Assembly (NCBI RefSeq): GCF_003324525.1
Contig: NZ_QGDC01000006.1
Span: forward strand, 186,001-250,000
Source: Mucilaginibacter hurinus
Lineage (GTDB): Bacteria; Bacteroidota; Bacteroidia; Sphingobacteriales; Sphingobacteriaceae
Direction of reading: 5' to 3'
Length of the DNA: 64,000 nucleotides
This document shows positions 8,357 through 15,799 of the stretch, piece after piece. Position numbers and translations under genes: made by a program. The notes beneath the pieces are model-generated. The model was not told the DNA's origin. It did not search any database and saw only the letters and a list, made by a program, of their open reading frames with translations. Numbering within the stretch: position 1 is the stretch's first letter; each line of letters begins with the position of its first letter.

Positions 8357-8538
8357 TGACCAGGACATCAATGATATTTCGGGATATATTATATGCTTTG
8401 ATGATAACATTGCTGCTTGTGCCTGGCAATGTTCCCGGATTGCCGATTTGGTTAAAGGTATTGATTATTGTTATGGCCGTAGGCATGCGCGTGTGGCAAC
8501 ATGTGGTGTATTACAGGTTAACAGGCAAAATATATTGA
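8356..8538 (+). CDS. Small two-helix membrane protein between nuoE and nuoF
   Basis: A 60-residue protein whose start shares one base with the nuoE stop and which ends 4 bases before nuoF. Hydrophobic stretches at about residues 10-24 and 30-45 predict two membrane helices with a basic, aromatic C-terminus (QHVVYYRLTGKIY). It is not one of the 14 standard complex I subunits and has no recognised domain. The tight packing shows that it is co-translated with the NADH-module subunits. It may be an accessory or assembly protein, or merely a passenger; nothing in the sequence decides this. Confidence 0.7.
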   Translation: MTRTSMIFRDILYALMITLLLVPGNVPGLPIWLKVLIIVMAVGMRVWQHVVYYRLTGKIY

Positions 8539-8542
8539 TATA

Positions 8543-9901
8543 ATGGGACGCAAATTATTATTACAACATATCAATGTACCCGGCATCAACACGCTGGAAG
8601 TATACCGCCAAAAAGGTGGTTATACCGCTGTTGAAAAAGCCCTGAAAACTTTAACACCGGATGAAGTGGTGGAAGAAGTTAAAAAGTCGGGTCTTCGCGG
8701 TCGTGGCGGTGCGGGTTTCCCTACCGGGATGAAATGGGGTTTTTTAGCTAAGCCCGAGGGGGTACCGCGTTACCTTGTTTGCAACGCCGACGAATCAGAG
8801 CCCGGTACTTTTAAAGACCGTTATCTGATGACCTATATTCCTCACTTGTTAATTGAGGGGATGATCGTGTCGAGCTTTGCTTTGGGCGCTAAGGTATCGT
8901 ACATTTATGTGCGCGGCGAAATGATGCCGCAGATACGCATACTTGAAAAGGCGATAGCCGAAGCCAAAGCTGCAGGCTGGCTTGGTAAAAACATATTGGG
9001 CACCGGTTACGACCTTGAGTTATATGTGCAGCCGGGCGGTGGTGCATACATCTGCGGTGAAGAAACCGCTTTGTTGGAATCTTTGGAAGGCAAGCGTGGT
9101 AATCCGCGTATTAAGCCGCCGTTTCCGGCTATAGCGGGTTTGTATGGCTGCCCGACAGTGGTTAATAACGTAGAATCAATAGCCGCGGTAGTGCCTATTA
9201 TTAACGAAGGTGGTGACGAATATGCTAAATTAGGCATCGGCCGCAGTACCGGTACCAAGCTGATATCAGCGTCAGGTAACCTGGTGAAACCCGGCGTTTA
9301 TGAAATTGATTTAGGCCTTCCTGTAGAAGAATTTATATACAGCGACGAGTATTGCGGGGGTATTGCAAATGGCAAACGTTTAAAAGCGGTTGTTGCCGGC
9401 GGATCATCAGTGCCTATTTTGCCTGCCAACCTTATACTAAAGACAGTGAACAACGAAGCACGGCTGATGAGCTATGAATCACTGAGCGATGGTGGTTTTG
9501 CTACCGGTACTATGCTGGGATCAGGAGGCTTTATTGCTTATGACGAGGATCAGTGTATTGTGCGCAACACCTGGAACTTCGCCCGTTTTTACCATCATGA
9601 AAGCTGCGGACAATGTTCGCCGTGCCGTGAAGGTACAGGCTGGATGGAAAAAGTGTTACATCGCTTAGAGTATGGCCACGGCAAAATGGCGGATATGGAC
9701 CTGTTGGTTGATGTATCGAAAAAGATTGAAGGTAACACCATTTGCCCGCTGGGTGACGCGGCAGCCTGGCCGGTAGCCAGTGCAATACGCCACTTTAGGG
9801 ACGAGTTTGAATGGCACGTAACCAACGCTGCTGAAGCAACAACAAGAAATTACGGTTTGGCTGGTTATGCAGACCCATTACCGGAGCTGGAAACAGTGTG
9901 A
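8543..9901 (+). CDS. nuoF: NADH-quinone oxidoreductase subunit F
   Basis: The NADH- and FMN-binding 51-kDa subunit, entry point of electrons into complex I. The 452-residue protein has the Gly-rich GLRGRGGAGFPTGMKW motif (about residues 50-65) that binds NADH/FMN, the second Gly-rich segment PGGGAYICGEETAL, and four ligands of [4Fe-4S] cluster N3: C355, C358, C361 (ESCGQCSPCREGTGW) and C401 (TICPLGDAAAWP). Length and motifs are complete. Downstream, the expected nuoG is separated by an unusual inverted-repeat cassette of about 430 bases. Confidence 0.97.
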   Translation: MGRKLLLQHINVPGINTLEVYRQKGGYTAVEKALKTLTPDEVVEEVKKSGLRGRGGAGFPTGMKWGFLAKPEGVPRYLVCNADESEPGTFKDRYLMTYIPHLLIEGMIVSSFALGAKVSYIYVRGEMMPQIRILEKAIAEAKAAGWLGKNILGTGYDLELYVQPGGGAYICGEETALLESLEGKRGNPRIKPPFPAIAGLYGCPTVVNNVESIAAVVPIINEGGDEYAKLGIGRSTGTKLISASGNLVKPGVYEIDLGLPVEEFIYSDEYCGGIANGKRLKAVVAGGSSVPILPANLILKTVNNEARLMSYESLSDGGFATGTMLGSGGFIAYDEDQCIVRNTWNFARFYHHESCGQCSPCREGTGWMEKVLHRLEYGHGKMADMDLLVDVSKKIEGNTICPLGDAAAWPVASAIRHFRDEFEWHVTNAAEATTRNYGLAGYADPLPELETV

Positions 9902-9908
9902 TATAAAT

Positions 9909-9940
9909 AATTCAAAATTAAAAAGTCAAAATTCGAAAAA
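9909..9940 (+). repeat. Left inverted end of the IVP cassette in the nuo operon
   Basis: The AT-rich segment containing TCAAAATTAAAAA (9912-9924) and a second TCAAAA is the reverse complement, with about four mismatches over 31 bases, of 10300-10330 beyond the IVP-like gene. The segment begins 7 bases after the nuoF stop. Together the two ends bracket the cassette and could pair in the nuo mRNA. Confidence 0.7.
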
Positions 9941-9946
9941 GAAGCG

Positions 9947-10299
9947 TTGAGCGAAAAACCATATGACATCAAGCATCGATGTTACCAGTTCTCAAAAGAG
10001 ATAGTGTTATTTGTTTCAACTGCTAAATACGAAAGAATTTACTTTTCAATTTTTGATCAGCTTTTAAGAAGTGCAACTTCTATAGGAGCAAACATAGTAG
10101 AGGGTAAATCAGGTAGTTCGTTAAAAGATTTTAGAAATTTTTATACGATAGCCTTAAAATCTTCAAATGAAACAAATATTGGCTCTGTTTGATTAGGGAC
10201 ACTATTGCTGTTGACAAGGATAAAATAAAAGATTTGATAAATGAGGCAGATGAAATATCAAAGATTATCGCCTCAATTATCATTAGTCTTCAAAAGTGA
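9947..10299 (+). pseudogene. Frameshifted four-helix-bundle protein (23S rRNA intervening-sequence protein family)
   Basis: Member of the S23/IVP four-helix-bundle family, known from intervening sequences in 23S rRNA and as stand-alone genes scattered in Bacteroidetes. The N-terminal part from a TTG start reads YDIKHRCYQFSKEIVLFVS and later RSATSIGANIVEGKSGSS, the family hallmark. The frame stops at 10190-10192. If one A is restored in the short A-run near 10171-10174 the protein continues ETKYWLCLIRDTIAVDKDK and ends ISLQK at TGA 10297-10299. That gives 117 residues, the usual family size. It is thus a one-base deletion (or a sequencing error). The gene is enclosed by inverted AT-rich repeats and inserted between nuoF and nuoG. 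Confidence 0.8.
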
Positions 10300-10330
10300 T
10301 TTTTGACTTTTGAATTTTTAATTTTGACTT
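10300..10330 (+). repeat. Right inverted end of the IVP cassette
   Basis: Contains TTTTTAATTTTGACTT (10315-10330), the inverted counterpart of 9910-9940. It begins right after the IVP stop codon and ends 5 bases before the nuoG ATG. It has no function in nuoG itself. Confidence 0.7.
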
Positions 10331-10335
10331 AATAG

Positions 10336-11328
10336 ATGAAAGTAACAATAGACGGTATTTCCGTTGAAGTAGAACCCGGTACAACCATCCTCAATGCTGC
10401 AAGGCAAATAGGTGGCGACATTGTGCCGCCTGCAATGTGCTATTACTCAAAACTGGAAGGTAGTGGCGGTAAATGTCGTACCTGCCTGGTTAAGGTGAGC
10501 AAGGGCTCTGAAAAAGATCCCCGCCCTATGCCTAAGCTGGTAGCGTCATGCCGCACAACGGTAATGGATGGCATGGAGGTGCAAAATATTACCTCGCCTG
10601 AAGTTATTGAGGCGCGTAAAGGTGTGGTGGAGATGTTACTGATAAATCACCCGCTGGATTGTCCGGTGTGCGACCAGGCCGGCGAATGCCACCTGCAGGA
10701 TTTGGGCTACGAGCATGGCGCGGCAAAAACACGTTATGAGTTTGACCGACGCACTTTTGAAAAAATTGATATTGGCGATAAGATACAATTGCACATGACG
10801 CGCTGTATCCTGTGTTACCGTTGCGTATTTACTGCCGACCAGATAACCAATACCCGCTTGCATGGTATATTAAACCGTGGCGACCATTCAGAAATATCAA
10901 CTTATATTGAGAAAGCGGTTGACAATGATTTTTCAGGTAACGTAATAGATGTATGCCCTGTAGGCGCTTTAACTGACAAAACCTTCCGTTTTAAACAGCG
11001 TGTTTGGTTTACCAAGCCGGTTGAGGCCCACCGCAATTGTGATAAGTGCTGTGGTAAAGTAACGCTGTGGTACAAGGGAGAAGACGTAATACGGGTAACA
11101 GGCCGCAAAGATGCCTACGGCGAAGTAGAAGATTTTATATGCAATACTTGCCGTTTTGATACAAAGAAGACAGCCGACTGGGTTATCGAAGGCCCCCGGA
11201 AAGTATCGCATTCGTCGGTTATCAGTGCCAACCATTACGACACATTAAGGCCCCTACCGGTAGTCAAAACCAACCCGGTGCTGCAGGAAGCTAATAAGGA
11301 ACAATTCGAACGCGAAACACGCTTATAA
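10336..11328 (+). CDS. nuoG: NADH-quinone oxidoreductase subunit G, short form
   Basis: Carries Fe-S clusters of the NADH module. Residues 1-80 form the [2Fe-2S] ferredoxin domain (C35, C47, C50, C72). H105, C109, C112 and C118 are the His-Cys ligands of N5. C157, C160, C163 and C207 are the ligands of N4, with the classical 43-residue spacing. Beyond that only a remnant of the molybdopterin-type domain exists: C235, C238, C239, C269 and C272 imitate an N7 site, but the CxxCxxxC spacing is altered. At 330 residues it lacks the large C-terminal domain present in the roughly 900-residue E. coli protein. Short NuoG forms occur in related Bacteroidetes. It is followed immediately by nuoH. Confidence 0.95.
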   Translation: MKVTIDGISVEVEPGTTILNAARQIGGDIVPPAMCYYSKLEGSGGKCRTCLVKVSKGSEKDPRPMPKLVASCRTTVMDGMEVQNITSPEVIEARKGVVEMLLINHPLDCPVCDQAGECHLQDLGYEHGAAKTRYEFDRRTFEKIDIGDKIQLHMTRCILCYRCVFTADQITNTRLHGILNRGDHSEISTYIEKAVDNDFSGNVIDVCPVGALTDKTFRFKQRVWFTKPVEAHRNCDKCCGKVTLWYKGEDVIRVTGRKDAYGEVEDFICNTCRFDTKKTADWVIEGPRKVSHSSVISANHYDTLRPLPVVKTNPVLQEANKEQFERETRL

Positions 11329-12360
11329 ATGGAAGCAACAGAGATTATCATTAAGTGCATATTAATCGTTGTTATTTTTGCTATCAGCCTGGTAGTGGCC
11401 ATGTACTCTACGTACGCTGAGCGTAAAATAGCCGCATTTTTTCAGGATAGGGTTGGTCCAAACCGTGCCGGCCCTTTTGGTATGCTGCAGCCTTTGGCTG
11501 ATGGCGCCAAGATGTTTTTGAAAGAAGAGATAATACCGGCGAACGCCAGTGGCTTGCTATTTATCGTTGGTCCGTCATTAGCTATTTTAACCGCCTGTAT
11601 TGCATCGGCCGTTATTCCGTGGGGCCAGCAGCTTACCATAGGTTCTACAGTTATCGACCTCCAGGTTACAGATATCAATGTAGGCATACTGTACATATTT
11701 GGCGTGGTATCGTTAGGAGTTTATGGCATCATGATAGGCGGGTGGGCATCAAATAACAAATATTCGTTGCTGGGCGCCATCCGTGCGGCATCCCAAAATA
11801 TCAGCTATGAAATTTCAATGGGGCTTTCTATCATTGCCTTGCTGCTTGTAACCGGAACGCTAAGCCTGCGCGAAATAGCTGAGCAGCAGCACGGCTTTCA
11901 CTGGAATGTATTTTATCAGCCCTTAGGCTTTTTAATATTTTTGGTTTGTGCATTTGCCGAAACCAACCGTACACCGTTTGACCTGCCCGAGTGCGAAACT
12001 GAATTGGTTGGCGGATACCATACAGAATATTCCTCAATGAAACTTGGATTTTACCTGTTTGCGGAATATATCAATATGTTTATCTCATCAGCGGTAATGG
12101 CTACGCTATACTTTGGCGGTTATAATTTTCCGTTTATGGATGATCTGGGGCTTTCGCAGAACTGGATAACCATTATAGGTGTAGTGGTGCTGTTTGCCAA
12201 AATATTTGCATTCATTTTCTTTTTCATGTGGATACGCTGGACTATTCCGCGTTTCCGTTATGACCAGTTGATGAATATGGGCTGGAAGGTACTTATACCA
12301 TTGGCTATAGCTAACATTGTAATTAGCGGTGTGGTAAACAATTTTTTGAATAATGCTTGA
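11329..12360 (+). CDS. nuoH: NADH-quinone oxidoreductase subunit H
   Basis: Membrane subunit that links the quinone cavity to the proton-pumping arm. The 343-residue protein has eight or nine membrane helices and the hallmark loop DRVGPNRAGPFGMLQPLADG (about residues 38-57), followed by AKMFLKEE. It also has the FAETNRTPFDLPECETELV segment (about 208-226), which contributes conserved carboxylates near the quinone site. It starts directly after the nuoG stop. Confidence 0.97.
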   Translation: MEATEIIIKCILIVVIFAISLVVAMYSTYAERKIAAFFQDRVGPNRAGPFGMLQPLADGAKMFLKEEIIPANASGLLFIVGPSLAILTACIASAVIPWGQQLTIGSTVIDLQVTDINVGILYIFGVVSLGVYGIMIGGWASNNKYSLLGAIRAASQNISYEISMGLSIIALLLVTGTLSLREIAEQQHGFHWNVFYQPLGFLIFLVCAFAETNRTPFDLPECETELVGGYHTEYSSMKLGFYLFAEYINMFISSAVMATLYFGGYNFPFMDDLGLSQNWITIIGVVVLFAKIFAFIFFFMWIRWTIPRFRYDQLMNMGWKVLIPLAIANIVISGVVNNFLNNA

Positions 12361-12371
12361 TCTCAATATAA

Positions 12372-12869
12372 ATGGAATCATTAAGTAATAAAAAAAAGGT
12401 GCTTGAAGTAAAGCCGCTCAATATTTGGGAGCGTGCCTACCTGCCCGCCATTGTGGAGGGCTTGTCAATTACCATCAAGCACTTTTTTAGAAAGCCGGTT
12501 ACGGTAAAATATCCCGAAGAGAAGCGAGAATTTAGTGAAAATTTCAGAGGGATGCATTCGCTTAAGCGTGATGAGGACGGAAGGGAGCGTTGTACTGCCT
12601 GCGGTCTTTGTGCCTTGTCTTGTCCGGCGGAGGCTATTACCATGACGGCGGGTGAGCGTCAGAAAGGCGAGGAGCACCTGTACCGTGAAGAGAAGTACGC
12701 AGCCGTTTATGAGATAAACATGCTCCGTTGCATTTTTTGCGGTTTATGCGAGGAGGCATGTCCAAAAGAAGCTATCTATCTGGATGGTGATATTGTGCCG
12801 GCAGATTACCTGCGTAAGGATTTTATATACGGAAAGGACAAATTAGTAGAGGCGCCTTTAAATCAATAG
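12372..12869 (+). CDS. nuoI: NADH-quinone oxidoreductase subunit I
   Basis: The 8Fe ferredoxin-like subunit carrying clusters N6a and N6b. Two Cys motifs are intact: C74, C77, C80, C84 (CTACGLCALSCPAEA) and C120, C123, C126, C130 (CIFCGLCEEACPKEA). The N-terminal part (about residues 20-45) is the amphipathic segment that touches the membrane. 165 residues is a normal length. After it there is a 61-base gap with a possible promoter before nuoJ. Confidence 0.97.
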   Translation: MESLSNKKKVLEVKPLNIWERAYLPAIVEGLSITIKHFFRKPVTVKYPEEKREFSENFRGMHSLKRDEDGRERCTACGLCALSCPAEAITMTAGERQKGEEHLYREEKYAAVYEINMLRCIFCGLCEEACPKEAIYLDGDIVPADYLRKDFIYGKDKLVEAPLNQ

Positions 12870-12879
12870 AAGAAGTTTA

Positions 12880-12887
12880 TACCTTTG
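12880..12887 (+). promoter_or_regulatory. Possible internal -7 promoter element before nuoJ
   Basis: TACCTTTG matches TAnnTTTG, 43 bases upstream of the nuoJ ATG in an otherwise empty gap. It may allow separate transcription of nuoJKLMN. Motif evidence only. Confidence 0.35.
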
Positions 12888-12930
12888 CCCGACTCTTTTT
12901 TGGAGGGCTAAGGTATTTGTAATATTAAAC

Positions 12931-13434
12931 ATGAGTACATTTTACTTCATAGCATTTTTGTCCGTTTTCTTTGCCATTTTGGTGATAAGCGCACGCAATC
13001 CCGTGCACAGTATATTATACCTTATATTAACATTTTTTACGTTCACGATCCATTACATTTTACTTAACGCGCAATTTTTAGCAGTAGTAAACTTTATTGT
13101 ATACATGGGTGCTATACTGGTACTGTTCCTGTATACGCTGATGCTGATGAATCTGAACAAGGAGAGCGAGCCGGTAAAATCAACCATAGTAAAAATAGCC
13201 GCAGTTTTTGGTGGTGGCTGTTTGTTGGTAACGGTTGTAGCATCGCTTAAAACCCTTGGAACCTCAAACCCGGTTGTACTTCAAAATCCTAACCTCGGGT
13301 TGGTTAAAAATTTGGGCAAGGTATTATTCAATGAGTTTTTGTTGCCTTTTGAGGTATCGTCGCTATTGCTGCTATCAGCCATGGTGGGTGCGGTATTGCT
13401 GGCAACTAAAGATAAACAACCTAAAACAACCTGA
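12931..13434 (+). CDS. nuoJ: NADH-quinone oxidoreductase subunit J
   Basis: Hydrophobic membrane subunit with five predicted helices in 167 residues. The segment LNAQFLAVVNFIVYMGAILVL (about residues 45-65) contains the conserved YMGAI-type pi-bulge region of helix 3. It overlaps nuoK by one base (TGATGG). Confidence 0.95.
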   Translation: MSTFYFIAFLSVFFAILVISARNPVHSILYLILTFFTFTIHYILLNAQFLAVVNFIVYMGAILVLFLYTLMLMNLNKESEPVKSTIVKIAAVFGGGCLLVTVVASLKTLGTSNPVVLQNPNLGLVKNLGKVLFNEFLLPFEVSSLLLLSAMVGAVLLATKDKQPKTT

Positions 13435-13763
13435 TGGAAAGCTTTACTAATGCCATACAATCGGTGCCGCTTAATCATTACATTTTATTAAGCACGGTTA
13501 TATTTTCAATTGGTGTAATGGGTGTACTGCTTCGCCGTAATGCCATCGTAATATTCATGTCGGTTGAGTTGATGCTGAATTCGGTTAACCTGTTACTTAC
13601 CGCATTTTCGGTTTACCGTAATGATGCAGCCGGGCAGGTGTTTGTATTTTTTATTATGGCCCTGGCAGCTGCTGAAGTAGCCGTAGGTTTAGCCATAATT
13701 GTAATGATATACCGCAATACCAACTCAATAGATATTAATGTATTGAACAGGTTAAAGTGGTAG
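13434..13763 (+). CDS. nuoK: NADH-quinone oxidoreductase subunit K
   Basis: Three-helix MrpC-like membrane subunit of 109 residues. The conserved membrane Glu residues are present: VELMLNSVNLLL (about residues 42-53) and AAEVAVGLAI (about 77-86). Start and length are typical. A REP-like repeat element fills the gap between it and nuoL. Confidence 0.96.
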   Translation: MESFTNAIQSVPLNHYILLSTVIFSIGVMGVLLRRNAIVIFMSVELMLNSVNLLLTAFSVYRNDAAGQVFVFFIMALAAAEVAVGLAIIVMIYRNTNSIDINVLNRLKW

Positions 13764-13864
13764 AAACCCCACGCGGCCTCCCCTGAAGGGGAGGATAAAG
13801 AGTGAGGCGATAATAAATATAATAAAAAAAGAAGTCTCCCCTTCAGAGGAGATTTAGAGGGGTT
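13764..13864. repeat. REP-like palindromic element between nuoK and nuoL
   Basis: Two short hairpins in inverted orientation: CTCCCCTGAAGGGGAG at 13778-13793 and CTCCCCTTCAGAGGAG at 13836-13851, each near AACCCC or its complement GGGGTT at the outer ends. The reverse complement of the right half aligns with the left half over about 30 bases, most strongly at AACCCC and the CTCC-CTGAAGGGGAG core. Elements of this appearance recur in intergenic regions of many Bacteroidetes genomes (general knowledge). It occupies almost the whole gap and ends 4 bases before the nuoL ATG. Confidence 0.7.
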
Positions 13865-13868
13865 CATA

Positions 13869-15776
13869 ATGGATAAATACATCTGGCTTATTCCTTTATT
13901 ACCGTTAGCCGGTTTTATAATTAACGGGCTGGGCCGTAATACCCTGCCAAAAAATGTTATCGGGGCTGTTGGCAGTTTGCTTGTAGCCGCCGCCTTCGGT
14001 TTAAGTATCGCGGCATTTTTCCAGGTCAAACAAACTGGGGCGCCTATAAATGTTAACTATTTTGAGTGGTTTGCCGCCGGTAATTTAAGGGTGCCTTTTG
14101 CTTTTTTGATAGATCAATTGAGCGCTATTATGCTGCTCATAATTACAGGGATAGGCTTTCTCATTCATTTGTATTCCATCGGTTACATGCATCATGATAA
14201 AGGGTTCGGTAAGTTCTTCGCTTACCTCAACTTGTTTGTTTTTTTCATGCTGCTGTTGGTAATGGGTTCAAACTACCTCATTATGTTTATAGGCTGGGAA
14301 GGCGTAGGTTTATGCTCATACCTGCTTATCGGTTTCTGGTTTAGTAATCCGGATTATGCAGATGCTGCAAAAAAAGCATTTGTGATGAACCGTATCGGCG
14401 ACCTTGGATTCCTTATCGCTGTTTTCCTGATATTTGAAACGTTTGGCAGCATCGGCTTTGCCGAAGTTTTCGGCAAGGCAGCCGGCATGTCATCCGGCGA
14501 TAACACACTTTTACTGATTACCCTGCTGCTATTTGTTGGCGCTACGGGTAAATCTGCACAAATACCCTTATTTACCTGGCTGCCTGATGCCATGGCCGGC
14601 CCAACACCTGTATCAGCGCTCATACACGCGGCTACCATGGTAACTGCCGGTATTTACATGATAGCGCGTTCAAACATCCTGTTTTCGTTGTCGCCTGTAA
14701 CACTCAGCGTAATTGCCATTGTTGGTTTGGCCACAGCGGTATTAGCAGCCCTTATAGCGCTTACACAAACAGATATTAAAAAGGTGCTTGCCTATTCAAC
14801 GGTATCGCAATTGGGTTATATGTTCTTAGGGCTGGGCGTAGGTGCTTACACCGGCGCCTTCTTTCATGTATTAACTCATGCGTTTTTTAAGGCATTGCTA
14901 TTCCTCGGCGCAGGCTCGGTAATCCATGCCATGAGCAATGAACAGGATATGCGTAAAATGGGAGGTTTGAAAGGGAAACTGCCCGTTACTTTCTGGACTA
15001 TGCTGATTGGTACTATTGCAATAGCTGGTATTCCGCCCTTCTCAGGCTTTTTCTCAAAGGATGAAATACTCGCCCATGCTTTTGAGCATAGCACCGCGCT
15101 ATACGTTATAGGCATAATAGCGGCAGCCTTTACGTCTTTTTACATGTTCCGGATGATGTTCCTTACCTTTTGGGGTAAATTCAGGGGTACGCATGAGCAG
15201 GAACACCATTTGCATGAGTCGCCGGCTACCATGACAATTCCATTAATTGTTTTGGCGGCATTATCCATAGTTGGCGGTTTTATGGGTGTGCCCGAAGTGT
15301 TGGGCGGCCATCATGAATTAGCGCATTTTTTAGCTCCGGTATTTGCGGGTTCGGCAAAAATTTTAGGTGAACACCATGTAGCGCACAGTACCGAATGGAT
15401 ACTCATGGGCACATCGGTAGGAGTGGCGCTGTTCGCGCTGTTGTTTGCTTACAATAAATATGTAAAAAATGCCCATGTGCCGGTACCAGATACCGAAGAG
15501 CGGTCGGCAGCGGCAAGTCTGTCATACAACAAGTTTTATATTGATGAACTGTATGACAATATCATCCGCAAGCCTCTTGATGCGCTATCAGTGTTCTTTT
15601 ACAAGGTGGTGGACTTACTCGGGATTGACGGATTGGTGAACGGGCTGGGTAAAAGTTCGGTAGAGGCAAGTAAAGGTTTACGCCTGTTACAAACCGGAAA
15701 CGTAGGGTTTTACATATTTATGATGATAGCCGGTATTATAGCGGTATTGGTTTATGGGTATACATTAGTTAATTAA
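13869..15776 (+). CDS. nuoL: NADH-quinone oxidoreductase subunit L
   Basis: The distal antiporter-like proton-pumping subunit, 635 residues with about 15-16 membrane helices. It contains the Mrp-type core with GWEGVGLCSYLLIGFW (about residues 141-156), FTWLPDAMAGPTPVSALIHA (about 236-255) and TQTDIKKVLAYSTVSQLGYM (about 300-319). The C-terminal region includes the long lateral helix and final membrane helix (about 540-635). It starts 4 bases after the repeat element; the nuo operon continues with nuoM 23 bases later. Confidence 0.97.
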   Translation: MDKYIWLIPLLPLAGFIINGLGRNTLPKNVIGAVGSLLVAAAFGLSIAAFFQVKQTGAPINVNYFEWFAAGNLRVPFAFLIDQLSAIMLLIITGIGFLIHLYSIGYMHHDKGFGKFFAYLNLFVFFMLLLVMGSNYLIMFIGWEGVGLCSYLLIGFWFSNPDYADAAKKAFVMNRIGDLGFLIAVFLIFETFGSIGFAEVFGKAAGMSSGDNTLLLITLLLFVGATGKSAQIPLFTWLPDAMAGPTPVSALIHAATMVTAGIYMIARSNILFSLSPVTLSVIAIVGLATAVLAALIALTQTDIKKVLAYSTVSQLGYMFLGLGVGAYTGAFFHVLTHAFFKALLFLGAGSVIHAMSNEQDMRKMGGLKGKLPVTFWTMLIGTIAIAGIPPFSGFFSKDEILAHAFEHSTALYVIGIIAAAFTSFYMFRMMFLTFWGKFRGTHEQEHHLHESPATMTIPLIVLAALSIVGGFMGVPEVLGGHHELAHFLAPVFAGSAKILGEHHVAHSTEWILMGTSVGVALFALLFAYNKYVKNAHVPVPDTEERSAAASLSYNKFYIDELYDNIIRKPLDALSVFFYKVVDLLGIDGLVNGLGKSSVEASKGLRLLQTGNVGFYIFMMIAGIIAVLVYGYTLVN

Positions 15777-15799
15777 AAGCATAAGCTTTAATATATAAA

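Noticed and set aside
9909..10330. A CRISPR-like array from the repeated TCAAAA motifs
   Set aside because: Repeats are inverted and irregular, with no equal spacers; they are the ends of the IVP cassette.
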